Below are positions 8,212 to 17,652 of a DNA stretch of 64,000 bases, piece by piece. The position numbers were made by a program, and so were the translations under genes. The stretch is from Alcaligenaceae bacterium (GTDB lineage Bacteria > Pseudomonadota > Gammaproteobacteria > Burkholderiales > Burkholderiaceae_B), in the NCBI GenBank assembly GCA_013416455.1, contig JACCES010000018.1, positions 1 to 64,000 on the forward strand. The letters run 5' to 3'. The stretch's first letter is position 1; every line of letters begins with the position of its first letter. The notes under the pieces were generated by a model, which was not told where the DNA came from, ran no database searches, and saw only the letters and a program-made list of their open reading frames with translations.

Positions 8212-8463
8212 CTATTGTGAACTCCCACGATTTGCCTGTATGTTGGTTGGGCTTTTCTTCTTAAACCCCCGATCCCCCGCCATGAACGCCTCCAGCATGT
8301 GCGGAATCAGCGTCACAGCATCAACCTCCTCCCCATAGGCCTGAGCATGCAGCTCTGCGTAGCGCTCTAAGTCGGCTTTCAGATCGACCGGGCATGTAAA
8401 GGTCAGCTTGACCATTTGCGTGGTGGGCAGCGGGCCGAGCCGCAGCTTTCTGGTGGCGCTCAT
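8212..8463 (-). CDS. DUF2274 protein, downstream of trbI
   Basis: An 83-residue protein with the DUF2274 pattern LRLGPLPTTQMVKLTFTCPV followed by DLKADLERYAELHAQAYGEE. The segment resembles a ribbon-helix-helix fold, so it may bind DNA. Its ATG overlaps the trbI stop by 4 bp (ATGA), indicating translational coupling. DUF2274 genes normally follow trbI in Tn4371-type elements, but the function is not established. Confidence 0.8.
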   Translation of the reverse strand: MSATRKLRLGPLPTTQMVKLTFTCPVDLKADLERYAELHAQAYGEEVDAVTLIPHMLEAFMAGDRGFKKKSPTNIQANRGSSQ

Positions 8464-9776
8464 TGCGAAACTCCCTTGTTGAAAAACAATGGCTGGTAAG
8501 GCCGCAACACCAGATCCGCATTAACAATAATGCGCACCGGCATGCCTTGACGTATGGTCAAGGTGGGCTGGATATTCATATTGCGCCGAGTCATTTCCTG
8601 GCCGACCTGATTGATGCTGTCTTGGGCGCTGTCGCGCCCGGCGATGATGATGCGGTCGCCGTCCTGGCGGTTTTCAGGAGCGGCCAGTTCCGCGCCGACG
8701 CCCAGCAAGGTGGTCAGCACGGCGCCGCCGATGATGCGATCCCAATGCCAGTCCACATCGTCCTCCAGGCCCGCATAGCCTACCGGGTCGGAGCCGACCA
8801 GGTTGTCCAGCGTGAGCGACGAGGTATCGGGCAGGATGATGCGGTTCCACACGACCTGCACCCGGCTTTGGCCGTAACTCACCTGGCTGTTGTAGCGGCC
8901 CAGGATGCGCGCGCCTTGGGGAATCAATAGATGCCTGCCGGTGGCAGAATCGTAAACAGGTTCGGTGACGGTGCCGATCACATCCCCAGGTAGGTCGGAC
9001 TTGATGCCGGTGACCAGCGCAGCGGCGATGACCGTACCTGCCATGACCTGATATGGCGAGGCGGGCATTTGCAAATTGCCGGAATTGCGGGTTTGCGTGG
9101 AGCCGGATTGTAGAAAAGCCTCTTTCTGGTCTTGCCGATTCTGTACGGCGGTGGGGTCGGTCGGCTGTGCTGCCGCCGATGCTGGGCCAGCGGCCAACGG
9201 GTCGAAAGCAGCCCAGGAATTATCCATGTCAGGCGCGATGGGTACGGCCTGCGCGACCGCTGCCGTAGGCTGGCCAGACTGGCCCTGTCCTGTGCGGAAG
9301 AAAACCGATGATGCAGCGGCCGCGTCGGCTTCCTTGCGTCGTGCCTCCCGTTCGGCCGATTCGGCGTCGATACCGGGCGGTGCATAGGTAGCCACAGCCG
9401 GTTGCTGACTATTGACGATAGCTAGCCCGAGATCACCCGGTAGCGGCGGCCCCAGCTCCGGCACGTTGGGCGCGGGCGGCGTATTGGGCGTCGGCAGCAT
9501 GGAATAGTCCGCCGGCAAGGTGTTAAGCCCTTCCGACTTCGACACCCGGTCCACGTTGTAAAGTTCAGCCTGCTCGCCAGCGCTGCGCCGCTGCGGCTGC
9601 AACGACCAGATCGTGGCCCCCAGGACTGCCACCGACAGACCGCCCACCAGCACGGCCAGCGTGCGCCGGTTCAGGCGCGTGACTGGCCGGGGCTGGGCGC
9701 GCAGGGCCACAGTTTCAGGGGCCACCTTTTCAGTCGGTTGTGGCGCGGACTGATCGGGCTTTTGTTCCTCGCTCAT
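8460..9776 (-). CDS. trbI: conjugal transfer protein TrbI (VirB10-like)
   Basis: A 438-residue TrbI. There is a cytosolic Pro-rich N-terminus, one membrane helix at about residues 39-58 (TLAVLVGGLSVAVLGATIW), a long Pro/Ala/Gln-rich periplasmic linker (about 70-230), and a C-terminal VirB10 barrel domain containing VTEPVYDSATGRHLLIPQGA, RVQVVWNRIILPD and the final GMPVRIIVNADLVL. It spans both membranes as the scaffold of the type IV secretion core with TrbG (VirB9). It starts 2 bp after trbG and appears complete. Confidence 0.93.
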   Translation of the reverse strand: MSEEQKPDQSAPQPTEKVAPETVALRAQPRPVTRLNRRTLAVLVGGLSVAVLGATIWSLQPQRRSAGEQAELYNVDRVSKSEGLNTLPADYSMLPTPNTPPAPNVPELGPPLPGDLGLAIVNSQQPAVATYAPPGIDAESAEREARRKEADAAAASSVFFRTGQGQSGQPTAAVAQAVPIAPDMDNSWAAFDPLAAGPASAAAQPTDPTAVQNRQDQKEAFLQSGSTQTRNSGNLQMPASPYQVMAGTVIAAALVTGIKSDLPGDVIGTVTEPVYDSATGRHLLIPQGARILGRYNSQVSYGQSRVQVVWNRIILPDTSSLTLDNLVGSDPVGYAGLEDDVDWHWDRIIGGAVLTTLLGVGAELAAPENRQDGDRIIIAGRDSAQDSINQVGQEMTRRNMNIQPTLTIRQGMPVRIIVNADLVLRPYQPLFFNKGVSQ

Positions 9777-9778
9777 GC

Positions 9779-10771
9779 TCAGTTCCTCCGCGCCACACCG
9801 TCGGTGCGCTCAATGCGCACCACATCGCCCCGATCACCGCCCAGGCGCAGTTCAGCCGCCCCAAAGAGCCGATCCACGATGTAGTACGGCGAACGAAAGC
9901 GGTAGTTCACCAACTGGCCGTCACCTTCGGCGCCGATCACAAAAAGCGGCGGCAATTCTCCCTGTGCGATGCCCGCCGGAAACTGGATATACACCTTCTG
10001 CCCATCATCAAAGGCTCGCAACGGCTTCCAGGGCGGGCTGCTACCGCTGACTGCATACCGGAAGCGCAGATTCTCCAAGGCCAGCCCCGCATCCACTGGA
10101 GCTGCTGCTTGTGCCGCCTGATTCTGGCGCTGCAAAGCCAGCATGCGGTCTTTGGGATACTCCCAGGACACGGACGCCATCCATGTCTTTTCGGTGGAAG
10201 TCAGCTCCAGCAGATAGGTGCGGCGGCTAGTGGTGATGACCAGGTTGGTCTTCAAGCCCGACCGGATGGGCTTGACCAGTACGTTCACGCGCAAATCCGC
10301 GCCGCTGCCACTGGACGTATCCCCCACAATCCAGCGCACGGTGTCACCGGCGGCGACCGTCACCAATTCCTCTCCGGGTTGCAGCGCAATCACCGTCACG
10401 CGCCCCACGCCTGTATAGACCTGATACAGCGCCCCATCGCTGTAGGGCCAGACTTGAATCGCGTTGACATAGCCCTCGCGGGTGGGTGCAACCCGTGCTT
10501 CGGCATTGGCGCGCGATACCCGCACCGTTTCATCTGCGGTTTCCGGCGTCGATTTTCCGCCCTCCGTGCCCGGCAAGGGTTTCAGTTGTGCGGGCAACGC
10601 CAAAGGTTCCGGCACGGCAATCACCTCAACGGGGCTGGGCGGCTCGGGCAGCAGTTCAGCCTGCACAGGCTCATCCAGCGAGATGGCGGGTGGTGGCTTG
10701 CCTTGCGTGGCGCACCCAGCGAGGGCAATCAGGATTAAAGGCACAACCCAAAAGCGGGCAACATCAATCAT
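9779..10771 (-). CDS. trbG: conjugal transfer protein TrbG (VirB9-like)
   Basis: A 330-residue TrbG. A lipoprotein-type signal (LIALAGC) at residues 12-18 is followed by a Pro-rich linker and the VirB9/CagX domain: VWPYSDGALYQVYTGVGRVT, LQPGEELVTVAAGDTVRWIV and a C-terminal YRFRSPYYIVDRLFGAAELR. It forms the outer-membrane core ring with TrbI. The ATG at 10771 overlaps the trbF stop (ATGA) and gives the signal peptide; the longer in-frame extension (to 10969) is out of context. Confidence 0.93.
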   Translation of the reverse strand: MIDVARFWVVPLILIALAGCATQGKPPPAISLDEPVQAELLPEPPSPVEVIAVPEPLALPAQLKPLPGTEGGKSTPETADETVRVSRANAEARVAPTREGYVNAIQVWPYSDGALYQVYTGVGRVTVIALQPGEELVTVAAGDTVRWIVGDTSSGSGADLRVNVLVKPIRSGLKTNLVITTSRRTYLLELTSTEKTWMASVSWEYPKDRMLALQRQNQAAQAAAPVDAGLALENLRFRYAVSGSSPPWKPLRAFDDGQKVYIQFPAGIAQGELPPLFVIGAEGDGQLVNYRFRSPYYIVDRLFGAAELRLGGDRGDVVRIERTDGVARRN

Positions 10772-11472
10772 GGCTGAACTCCTTCCGACACGTTCACATC
10801 TCGACTCCAAGACAATCCATGCACATACAGGCCCAAAGAATTCTTTCTCAGTTCGTCTTCTGTTTTCGGAGCCTGGTGGACAAGCGTCATGACGGCAGAC
10901 AAACGCTGCGTAGAAGAAAGTGCACCATTGACGTAACGCCGTTCGATCCACCGGACATTGAAAGTCCATTCGCTGGCTCGAACGACGCTATAGACCTCAA
11001 CAGACACAGACTCCTTGCCCACTCTCGTAAAAGGACTGGACTGCCGTGCGTATTCGTTCAGCACAGCAGCACCGCGATCCGTCGTGTAGCGGTAGGCCTC
11101 AAGCCAGTTTTCCCTCACTACCACGGGGTCGATAGATAGCGAGCGAACAAGCTTGATGAAGCGTTCGAGATGCGTAACGATCTCAGCTTCCTTCGGGTTG
11201 TACGGTTCCGTGGCTTTGCCCACTGCCCGTGTGTTCCCCTGGCTGTCAATCTCCACCACGTAGGGGACGATGTTGGACTGCATAGAGCGCCAGACCAGGC
11301 CACCGGCCATAAGCAGCGCCAGCAGCAGGCAGCCAAAGGCCATCAGCCGCCAATTACGCGCCTGCACGCGGGCCGTACCGATACGCTCATCCCAGACCTG
11401 GGCGGCGGATTGGTAAGGGGTGGCCGGTTGCGGCGATTCGGCATAACGCACCAGCGGTCGTTTGAAGCGCAT
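10768..11472 (-). CDS. trbF: conjugal transfer protein TrbF (VirB8-like)
   Basis: A 234-residue VirB8-type inner-membrane protein. It has an N-terminal cytosolic stretch, one helix at about 43-63 (LMAFGCLLLALLMAGGLVWR), and a periplasmic NTF2-like domain with VPYVVEIDSQGNTRAVG and the C-terminal SVVRASEWTFNVRWIERRYV. It nucleates assembly of the T4SS channel. It starts 12 bp after trbL with a GGAG-type site upstream. It appears complete. Confidence 0.93.
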   Translation of the reverse strand: MRFKRPLVRYAESPQPATPYQSAAQVWDERIGTARVQARNWRLMAFGCLLLALLMAGGLVWRSMQSNIVPYVVEIDSQGNTRAVGKATEPYNPKEAEIVTHLERFIKLVRSLSIDPVVVRENWLEAYRYTTDRGAAVLNEYARQSSPFTRVGKESVSVEVYSVVRASEWTFNVRWIERRYVNGALSSTQRLSAVMTLVHQAPKTEDELRKNSLGLYVHGLSWSRDVNVSEGVQP

Positions 11473-11484
11473 GGGTTGATCTCC

Positions 11485-12744
11485 TTATGAATCGGCATCA
11501 CGCAGGCTCGGGCCTTGGCCCGCGCCGCCACCGTCGCCCCCGCGCAGCGTGTGGGCGGCGGTCGTGGCGGCTTGCGTCAGTTGTTGTCGGCGGTGCAGGC
11601 GCTTGGCCCAGGCGGGTTGCGCGCTGGGGCCAGCGGTCGGCGCTTGGGCTGAAGCGCCCGGCGCAGAGCCAGAAACCGCACCCGCACTCAAACCCGAACC
11701 GGCAGGCATTCCCTTCAGTCCGCCACTGGCCGCCGAACCTGCCTTGAAGGCCGACCGGGCACCACTCACGGTCGAGCCCACGGAACGCGCTGCACCAGCG
11801 GCCATGCGGGCAGCACCCGGCATCAGGCGCGCGCCAGCGGCCACCGCACCGCCAACACCCGTGGCGGCCGCGCCAAGGGCGACGGCAGCACCTGCGGCCC
11901 CCACGGCGGCCCCGGCCATCGAACCGGCACCCAACTGCGGGCCGCCGGACACCAGCCCGGTGGCAATGCCCGGCCCGAAGATCCCCAGCGCCAGCATGGA
12001 GAGCGAGGCCAGCATGATGACCAGTGCGTAATCCACAGACGGCTCATCGGGATGCACCTGGAACTCGGCGAACAGGCCGCTGCCAATCCCGACAATCACC
12101 GCGAGCACCAATACCTTGACGCCCGAAGACACGATGTTGCCCAGCACCTTCTCAGCCAGGAAGGAAGTCTTGTTCCATAGCGCAAACGGCACCAATACAA
12201 AGCCTGCCAGCGTGGTCAGCTTGAACTCGATGAGCGTCACAAAAAGCTGGATAGCCAGAACGAAGAAACTCAGTATCACCACGATCCAGGCCAGGAACAG
12301 CACCACGATGGGGTCGATATTGGTGAATACCTCGGGAAAGCCCGCCATGTCGCCGATTTGTTCCAGAATCGGCGCACCGGCATCAATACCGGTCTTGGCC
12401 AGGCGCCCCGGCTGCAGGAAGTTACCCATCGAAAGCGACGAGCCCGACGCGATCAGGCCCAGCCCCGCGAAGGATCGGAACAGGATGCTCGCCAGCGCGT
12501 TGAAGTTGCCAATGATGTAGGCAAAGGCGCCGACGTAGAGCACCTTGCGCAGCAGCTTGGCGATGACATCCTCACCCTGGCCGCTGGCATGATTCATCGC
12601 CCAGAACAGGCCGGCCAGCGTCATGTCGATGACGATGAGCGTGGCGGTGAGGAACGCCACCTCGCCTTGCAGCAGACCAAAGCCTGAGTCGATATAGCGC
12701 GAGAAGGTATCGAGAAACCGGTCAATGACCGCCACGTCGTTCAT
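11485..12744 (-). CDS. trbL: conjugal transfer protein TrbL (VirB6-like)
   Basis: A 419-residue TrbL. The first about 270 residues hold six to seven membrane helices (for example AFLTATLIVIDMTLAGLFWA, IVVILSFFVLAIQLFVTLIE and LALGIFGPGIATGLVSGG). The remainder is a low-complexity Gly/Ala/Ser tail (about 275-419) ending in RDADS. VirB6-like proteins line the inner-membrane channel for DNA passage. The Ala/Gly-rich tail is usual in TrbL and explains the many long shadow ORFs on the other strand. It lies 18 bp after trbJ. Confidence 0.92.
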   Translation of the reverse strand: MNDVAVIDRFLDTFSRYIDSGFGLLQGEVAFLTATLIVIDMTLAGLFWAMNHASGQGEDVIAKLLRKVLYVGAFAYIIGNFNALASILFRSFAGLGLIASGSSLSMGNFLQPGRLAKTGIDAGAPILEQIGDMAGFPEVFTNIDPIVVLFLAWIVVILSFFVLAIQLFVTLIEFKLTTLAGFVLVPFALWNKTSFLAEKVLGNIVSSGVKVLVLAVIVGIGSGLFAEFQVHPDEPSVDYALVIMLASLSMLALGIFGPGIATGLVSGGPQLGAGSMAGAAVGAAGAAVALGAAATGVGGAVAAGARLMPGAARMAAGAARSVGSTVSGARSAFKAGSAASGGLKGMPAGSGLSAGAVSGSAPGASAQAPTAGPSAQPAWAKRLHRRQQLTQAATTAAHTLRGGDGGGAGQGPSLRDADS

Positions 12745-12762
12745 GGCACAGGCGCTCCCAGA

Positions 12763-13503
12763 TCAGTTGCCGTAGAAATCCACGGCCTGCGGCGTGTACG
12801 GGGTGCCCGTGCCTTGGAAGCGGCGGCGCACTTCGCGGGCGCGTTCGGTGGCTGCCGCCCGCTGGGCCAGCTCCAGCGAAGCGGCGCGGTCTTGGGTGAT
12901 CTGAAGCTGCTGCGCCTGGATGGTCTGTTTGGCTTGCAAGGCCAGAAGCTGATTGGTCGCCTGCGTGGCCTGCAACGCCCCTTGCGCCGACTGGCTCTGG
13001 TTCACCAGATCAGCCAACACGCTTTCATCGTCACGCAGATTCTGCGAGGCCTGGGCCTGTAGTCGCATGGCGGTGTGCAGGCCATCGAGCGTGTTCTTCC
13101 AGCGTGCGCGAGCGTCCTGCGCCATATGGTCGCCGCTCATGGTGGCAGCGTACTGATCGGGGTACAGGCGCGCAAATTCACTATCCATGTGCGCCACGTC
13201 ATAACTCAAGCCCTGCGCCTCTCCGATCAGGCGATCAGTGGCGGCCAATGTCGCGCGCAGGCGATTCACGACATTGAAGTCCAGGCTTGCCAAGTTACGC
13301 GCCTGATTCATCAGCATCTGTGCTTCGTTCTGAAGCTGGTTGATTTGATTATTGATCTGCTCCAGCGTGCGCACGGCGGTCAGCGTGTTCTGCGTGTAGT
13401 TGGACGGATCAAAGACGGTTTTCCAGGCCCAGGCGGGCGAAGCCGTCAGCAGGAACGCCGATAGCACAGCGGCAAGCGACAGGGATAGTGAACGGGTTTT
13501 CAT
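12763..13503 (-). CDS. trbJ: conjugal transfer protein TrbJ (VirB5-like)
   Basis: A 246-residue exported protein. It has a signal peptide at residues 1-27 ending LLTASPAWAWK, followed by long amphipathic helices rich in Gln/Asn (RTLEQINNQINQLQNEAQML), as in the VirB5/TrbJ pilus-tip adhesin. The C-terminus RRRFQGTGTPYTPQAVDFYG strikingly resembles the C-terminus of the element's EexN lipoprotein (RKRFYGDGTVPYTP). The ATG overlaps the trbE stop by 4 bp. The gene appears complete. Confidence 0.92.
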   Translation of the reverse strand: MKTRSLSLSLAAVLSAFLLTASPAWAWKTVFDPSNYTQNTLTAVRTLEQINNQINQLQNEAQMLMNQARNLASLDFNVVNRLRATLAATDRLIGEAQGLSYDVAHMDSEFARLYPDQYAATMSGDHMAQDARARWKNTLDGLHTAMRLQAQASQNLRDDESVLADLVNQSQSAQGALQATQATNQLLALQAKQTIQAQQLQITQDRAASLELAQRAAATERAREVRRRFQGTGTPYTPQAVDFYGN

Positions 13504-15959
13504 GACAGGTTCTCCTGTGAGTGGGAAGAATCAGCAACGGCTGAATGCGAAGGACCAGGGAACTCGGGCAGCAGGTCAGCCGCCCACTCCAGGCCGCGAT
13601 GGCGCAGCCAGGCACCCGCGAAGCCGGACACGCCGGCATTCAGCAGAATGCGGTCGATGTCGCGCTGGTCTTGCGGGCTGGACGCCCCGGCAAAGGCAAG
13701 CGTGGCTGGCCCCAGGTCAAGATCAAAGAGACGATTACCCAGGCGCGACTGGTAGTAGTAGTCACGCTTCGAGGCAGCAGTCGCGACAATCTCAATCTGT
13801 CGGCTGTTCAGGCCAAAGCCTTCATAGATGGTGCGAATCTGCGGTTCGGTCGCCTGTGGATTCGGTAGAAAGATGCGGCTCGCGCAGCTTTCGATAATGG
13901 CGGGCGCAATGCTGGAATCCTTGATGTCGGCCAGGCTCTGCGTGGCAAAGATCACTGACACGTTCTTCTTGCGCAGCGTTTTGAGCCACTGGCGGATGCG
14001 AGCGGCAAAGGATGGCTCATCCAGAAACAGCCATGCCTCATCCAGGATCAAGAGGGTCGGTGCGCCATCGAAGCGCTCATCGAACCGGGCAAAGAGGTAT
14101 CGCAGCACCGCCTGTACGGCGGCGGGACTGTGCATCAGCTCTTCCATCTCGAAGCCCTGCACATCGGCCATGCCCAGCCGGTCATGATCGGCGTCCAGCA
14201 GCTTGCCGTGTGCGCCGCCCAGCACATAGGGCGCAAGCGCCTGGCGCAGTGCGTTCGATTGCAGCAGCACGGAAAACCCGGTCAGCGTGCGCTGCTCAAC
14301 CGGCGCACCGGCGAGGCTCCCCAACGCCGACCAGATCGCGGCCTTGTCATCGGGGCTGACGGCTACGCCTTCATGCTGCAAACGCCCCTCAATCCATTCA
14401 GCGGCCCAGGTGCGATGGCCTTCGCGGTCGATGTGGGCCAATGGCTGAAATGAAATGCCGCCGTCCGCGCCCAGATCGTAGTGCTCACCGCCCAGCCCCA
14501 GGATGGTGGCCCGCATCGAGCGGCCCATGTCGAAGGCAAAGATGCGCGAACCGGGATAGCGGCGAAACTGCTGGGCCAGGACGGCCAGCAGCACCGACTT
14601 GCCCATGCCGGTCGGCCCCGCAACCAGCGTATGGCCCACGTCGCCGATATGCGTGACCAGCCGGAACGGCGTCGCGCCCTCGGTGCGTGTGACAATCAAT
14701 GGCGGGCCATCCAGGTGGTCATTTTTCTCCGGCCCCGCCCACACCGCCGACACCGGCATCATGTGCGCCAGATTCAATGTAGAGACAATGGGTTGCCGGA
14801 CATTGGCGTAGGCGTTGCCGGGGATGGATGAGAGCCACGCATCCACGGCGTTCAGCGTTTCGGGGATGGTCACAAAGCCCCGGCCCTGGATGACGCGCTC
14901 CACCAGGCGCAGCTTTTCATCTGCGATGGCGGGGTCAGCATCCAGTACCGTCACGGTGGTCGTGATATACCCAAAGGCAACCTGATCGCTGCCCAGTTCT
15001 TGCAAGGCAGCGTCGGCATCGGCGGCCTTGTTGCTGGCATCGGTATCGACCAGCGGCGACTCTTGCTGGAAAATCGTTTCCCGGAGCAGCGCCACGACAT
15101 TCTTGCGTTTGGCAAACCACTGACGGCGCAGGCGGCGCAGCTCCTTTTCGCCTTCCGCTTTGTCCACGCACAGAAAGCGCGTACTCCAGCGATAGGCAAA
15201 GCCAAGCCGGTTCAGGTCATCCAGAATCCCCGGCCAGGTGGAGGTCGGAAAGCCCCGTACCGACACCACGCGCAAGTGGGCATCGCCTAGGGCCGGTGCC
15301 AGCCCACCGACCAGGGCCGAATCGGTCAATAACGCATCCAGATGGAACGGCACCTCTGGCACACTAATGCAGTAACGCCGTGTCGAAATGGTTGAATGGA
15401 GGTAGGTCAGCGTCTGGCTATCATCCAACCAAGCGATTTCCGGCATGACGCCATCGAGCAGGTCAAAGACACGACCCGTTTCCGCCACGAACGCGTCCAT
15501 GCGCTCGCGCCAGTCCACGCCTTCAGAAGGCCGGTTCTCGTACAACATCCCCGCCGCCCTGGCGCGGGACTCCTCGGGCGGCAGGAACACGAGGGTCAGG
15601 TGATAGACACTTTCAAAGTGATGACCGGCTTCTTCAAAGGCGGCGCGGCGCTCCTGATCGACCAGCCAGGACAGCGGTTCAGGAAAGTCTGAATAGGGAT
15701 AGTCGGCAGCTTGCCGGCGCTCGGCTTCGATGAACAGCGCCCAGCCCGAACCCAAACGACGCAGTGCATTGTTCAGGCGCGCAGAGGTGGCAATCAGCTC
15801 ACCTTGGGTAGCGCTGTCCAGATCCGGCCCGCGAAAGCGTGCCGTACGCTGAAATGACCCGTCCTTATTCAGCACCACACCGGGAGCGACCAGCCCGGCC
15901 CAAGGCAGCCAATCGGCTAGAAGCGCAGGACGCTGGCGATATTCGGCAAGGTTCAGCAT
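13500..15959 (-). CDS. trbE: conjugal transfer ATPase TrbE (VirB4-like)
   Basis: An 819-residue VirB4-class ATPase. The N-terminal half carries the CagE/TrbE domain. Walker A is GPTGMGKSVLLAVLAQQF (about residue 440), and Walker B lies in PTLLILDEAWLFLDEPSF, followed by FATQSLADIKDSSIAPAIIE. It energises pilus assembly and substrate transport at the inner membrane. Length matches the family, and it lies 12 bp after trbD. No frame breaks were seen. Confidence 0.95.
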   Translation of the reverse strand: MLNLAEYRQRPALLADWLPWAGLVAPGVVLNKDGSFQRTARFRGPDLDSATQGELIATSARLNNALRRLGSGWALFIEAERRQAADYPYSDFPEPLSWLVDQERRAAFEEAGHHFESVYHLTLVFLPPEESRARAAGMLYENRPSEGVDWRERMDAFVAETGRVFDLLDGVMPEIAWLDDSQTLTYLHSTISTRRYCISVPEVPFHLDALLTDSALVGGLAPALGDAHLRVVSVRGFPTSTWPGILDDLNRLGFAYRWSTRFLCVDKAEGEKELRRLRRQWFAKRKNVVALLRETIFQQESPLVDTDASNKAADADAALQELGSDQVAFGYITTTVTVLDADPAIADEKLRLVERVIQGRGFVTIPETLNAVDAWLSSIPGNAYANVRQPIVSTLNLAHMMPVSAVWAGPEKNDHLDGPPLIVTRTEGATPFRLVTHIGDVGHTLVAGPTGMGKSVLLAVLAQQFRRYPGSRIFAFDMGRSMRATILGLGGEHYDLGADGGISFQPLAHIDREGHRTWAAEWIEGRLQHEGVAVSPDDKAAIWSALGSLAGAPVEQRTLTGFSVLLQSNALRQALAPYVLGGAHGKLLDADHDRLGMADVQGFEMEELMHSPAAVQAVLRYLFARFDERFDGAPTLLILDEAWLFLDEPSFAARIRQWLKTLRKKNVSVIFATQSLADIKDSSIAPAIIESCASRIFLPNPQATEPQIRTIYEGFGLNSRQIEIVATAASKRDYYYQSRLGNRLFDLDLGPATLAFAGASSPQDQRDIDRILLNAGVSGFAGAWLRHRGLEWAADLLPEFPGPSHSAVADSSHSQENLS

Positions 15960-15971
15960 GACATCACCCCC

Positions 15972-16256
15972 TCACACATCCAACAGTGTCTTGTGCTTGA
16001 TGTGGCGAGCGAAGACCTGCATGAACTGCGGGTCCACCCGTGCGCCCCACACCGCCAGGGAGTGGCCGACGATCCACAGCACCACGCCGGGAATCCACAG
16101 TTGCAGACCCAGGCCCACGGCGGCGGCGAGCGTCCCGTTGGCAATGGCCACAGTTCGCGGTGCGCCGCCCATCAGAATTGGCTCGGTCAAAGACCGATGC
16201 AGCGGTATCTCAAAGCCCGGAGCGAAGTTGGGCGCGCCTTCGGTGTCGGTGCTCAT
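15972..16256 (-). CDS. trbD: conjugal transfer protein TrbD (VirB3-like)
   Basis: A 94-residue VirB3-type protein. The opening segment FEIPLHRSLTEPILMGGAPR is diagnostic, followed by two membrane segments (TVAIANGTLAAAVGLGL and IPGVVLWIVGHSLAVWGA) and DPQFMQVFARH. It is an inner-membrane T4SS subunit that works with TrbE. It overlaps trbC by 4 bp. Confidence 0.92.
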   Translation of the reverse strand: MSTDTEGAPNFAPGFEIPLHRSLTEPILMGGAPRTVAIANGTLAAAVGLGLQLWIPGVVLWIVGHSLAVWGARVDPQFMQVFARHIKHKTLLDV

Positions 16257-16627
16257 ACGACGGCCCCGCCAGAGAAGGAAAAGAATGACAGGAAGAACGA
16301 GGACGCGGCAAACGCAATCGACAGGCCAAAGACGATCTGAATCAGCTTACGAAAGCCCCCGCTGGTGTCGCCAAAGGCCAGCGCCAGACCCGTGGCGATA
16401 ATGATGATGACCGCCACGATACGGGCCACCGGCCCCTGGATGGATTCCAGAATGGATTGCAGCGGCCCCTCCCAGGGCATGGAAGAACCGGCGGCTTGTG
16501 CCGCGCCGGCAGCAAGCATCAGCAACGCAGCCAGCACCAGTCCTTGCGCCGCAGGCCGGGCAAGGTGGCGCAAGCGGATGAAGTTGAAAAGCGGAACTAC
16601 AGAAATACGGAAAGCAACAGGCGTCAT
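16253..16627 (-). CDS. trbC: conjugal transfer pilin TrbC (VirB2-like)
   Basis: A 124-residue prepilin. A long basic leader (residues 1-45) ends at LMLAAGAAQA, a good signal-peptidase site. The mature part SSMPWEGPLQSILESIQGPV is followed by two hydrophobic helices (IVAVIIIIATGLALAFG and IQIVFGLSIAFAASSFF). VirB2/TrbC pilins of this type are cyclised by a TraF peptidase, and a traF gene is present at 41076-41663. It overlaps both trbB and trbD by 4 bp. Confidence 0.92.
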   Translation of the reverse strand: MTPVAFRISVVPLFNFIRLRHLARPAAQGLVLAALLMLAAGAAQAAGSSMPWEGPLQSILESIQGPVARIVAVIIIIATGLALAFGDTSGGFRKLIQIVFGLSIAFAASSFFLSFFSFSGGAVV

Positions 16628-17652
16628 GACAGTTCTCCAGACGGATCAGAGGATGGGAAAGAAGGCGGCGATAACTCAGGCAACGGCGCTTGCAGCGCAT
16701 CCATCAGTTGGTAGCCCACGCCGTCAAAGCCAACAACGCGGGCAATGCTTTCGATGCGGCGCTTGCGCCCGCGTCCAGCGATATAGATCACGACGTTGAC
16801 CGCTTCGGCGATCAAAGCGCGCGGCGGATTGACCGCCACTTCCAGAATCAGTTGCTCCAGGCGCAGCAGCGCCCCTACAGCAGAACCGGCGTGAATGGTG
16901 GCGATGCCGCCCGGATGGCCTGTACCCCAGACTTTGATGAGATCCAGCGCCTCTCCGCCTCGCACCTCGCCCACCACCACACGGTCGGGGCGCAGGCGCA
17001 GCGTGGCGCGCACCAGTTCCTGCATCGACACCACGCCTGCGCGGGTGCGCAGCGGCACATGATCGGTTGCTGTGCATTGCAGCTCAACCGTGTTTTCCAG
17101 CACCAGCACGCGGTCGCCCGTGGCGGCGATTTCGGCCAACAAGGCATTGGCAAGCGTGGTCTTGCCCGTACTGGTGCCCCCGGCAATGAGGATGTTCTCT
17201 CGGGCACGCACGGCCTGCACCAGAAAGTCGGCCTGGGCCGCGCTCATCATGCCGTCGGCGATGTAGCGCGCAAGCGGAATCACGCCCACGGCGCGCTTGC
17301 GTAGCGCAAAGGCCGGGCCGGGTGCGGCCGGTGGCAAGATGCCTTCAAAACGCTCGCCGGTCTCGGGCAGTTCCGCAGTCAGCAGCGGCTGGCCGCGATG
17401 CACTTCCGCGCCAACGTGGGCGGCGACCAGACGGATGATGCGTTCGCCGTCAGCTTCGGAGAGTTCCAGGCCCAGCGGCGCACGGCCCGTAGAGAGCCGA
17501 TCCACCCATAGCGAGCGGTCGGGGTTAAGCATGATTTCCACGACATCCGGGTCTTCCAGGGCGGCGGCGATCTCCGGCCCCATGGCGGTACGCAGCATCT
17601 GGATACGGCGACCCAGCGCCACGGCGACAGAGGATTTGAGCAAGGCGCTCAT
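16624..17652 (-). CDS. trbB: conjugal transfer ATPase TrbB (VirB11-like)
   Basis: A 342-residue secretion ATPase. Walker A is IAGGTSTGKTTLANALL. The Asp box (VLVLENTVELQCTA), Walker B region (LRPDRVVVGEVRGGEALDLI) and His box (GHPGGIATIHAGSAVGALLR) are all intact. It forms a cytosolic hexamer powering pilus biogenesis. It overlaps the CopG-type gene and trbC by 4 bp each. It is the first trb gene after traG and the CopG-type gene. Confidence 0.95.
   Translation of the reverse strand: MSALLKSSVAVALGRRIQMLRTAMGPEIAAALEDPDVVEIMLNPDRSLWVDRLSTGRAPLGLELSEADGERIIRLVAAHVGAEVHRGQPLLTAELPETGERFEGILPPAAPGPAFALRKRAVGVIPLARYIADGMMSAAQADFLVQAVRARENILIAGGTSTGKTTLANALLAEIAATGDRVLVLENTVELQCTATDHVPLRTRAGVVSMQELVRATLRLRPDRVVVGEVRGGEALDLIKVWGTGHPGGIATIHAGSAVGALLRLEQLILEVAVNPPRALIAEAVNVVIYIAGRGRKRRIESIARVVGFDGVGYQLMDALQAPLPELSPPSFPSSDPSGELS

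Noticed and set aside
9740-10738. 332-residue ORF (+) opposite trbG/trbI
   Set aside because: It is antisense to well-supported trb genes and is the shadow of their codon bias.
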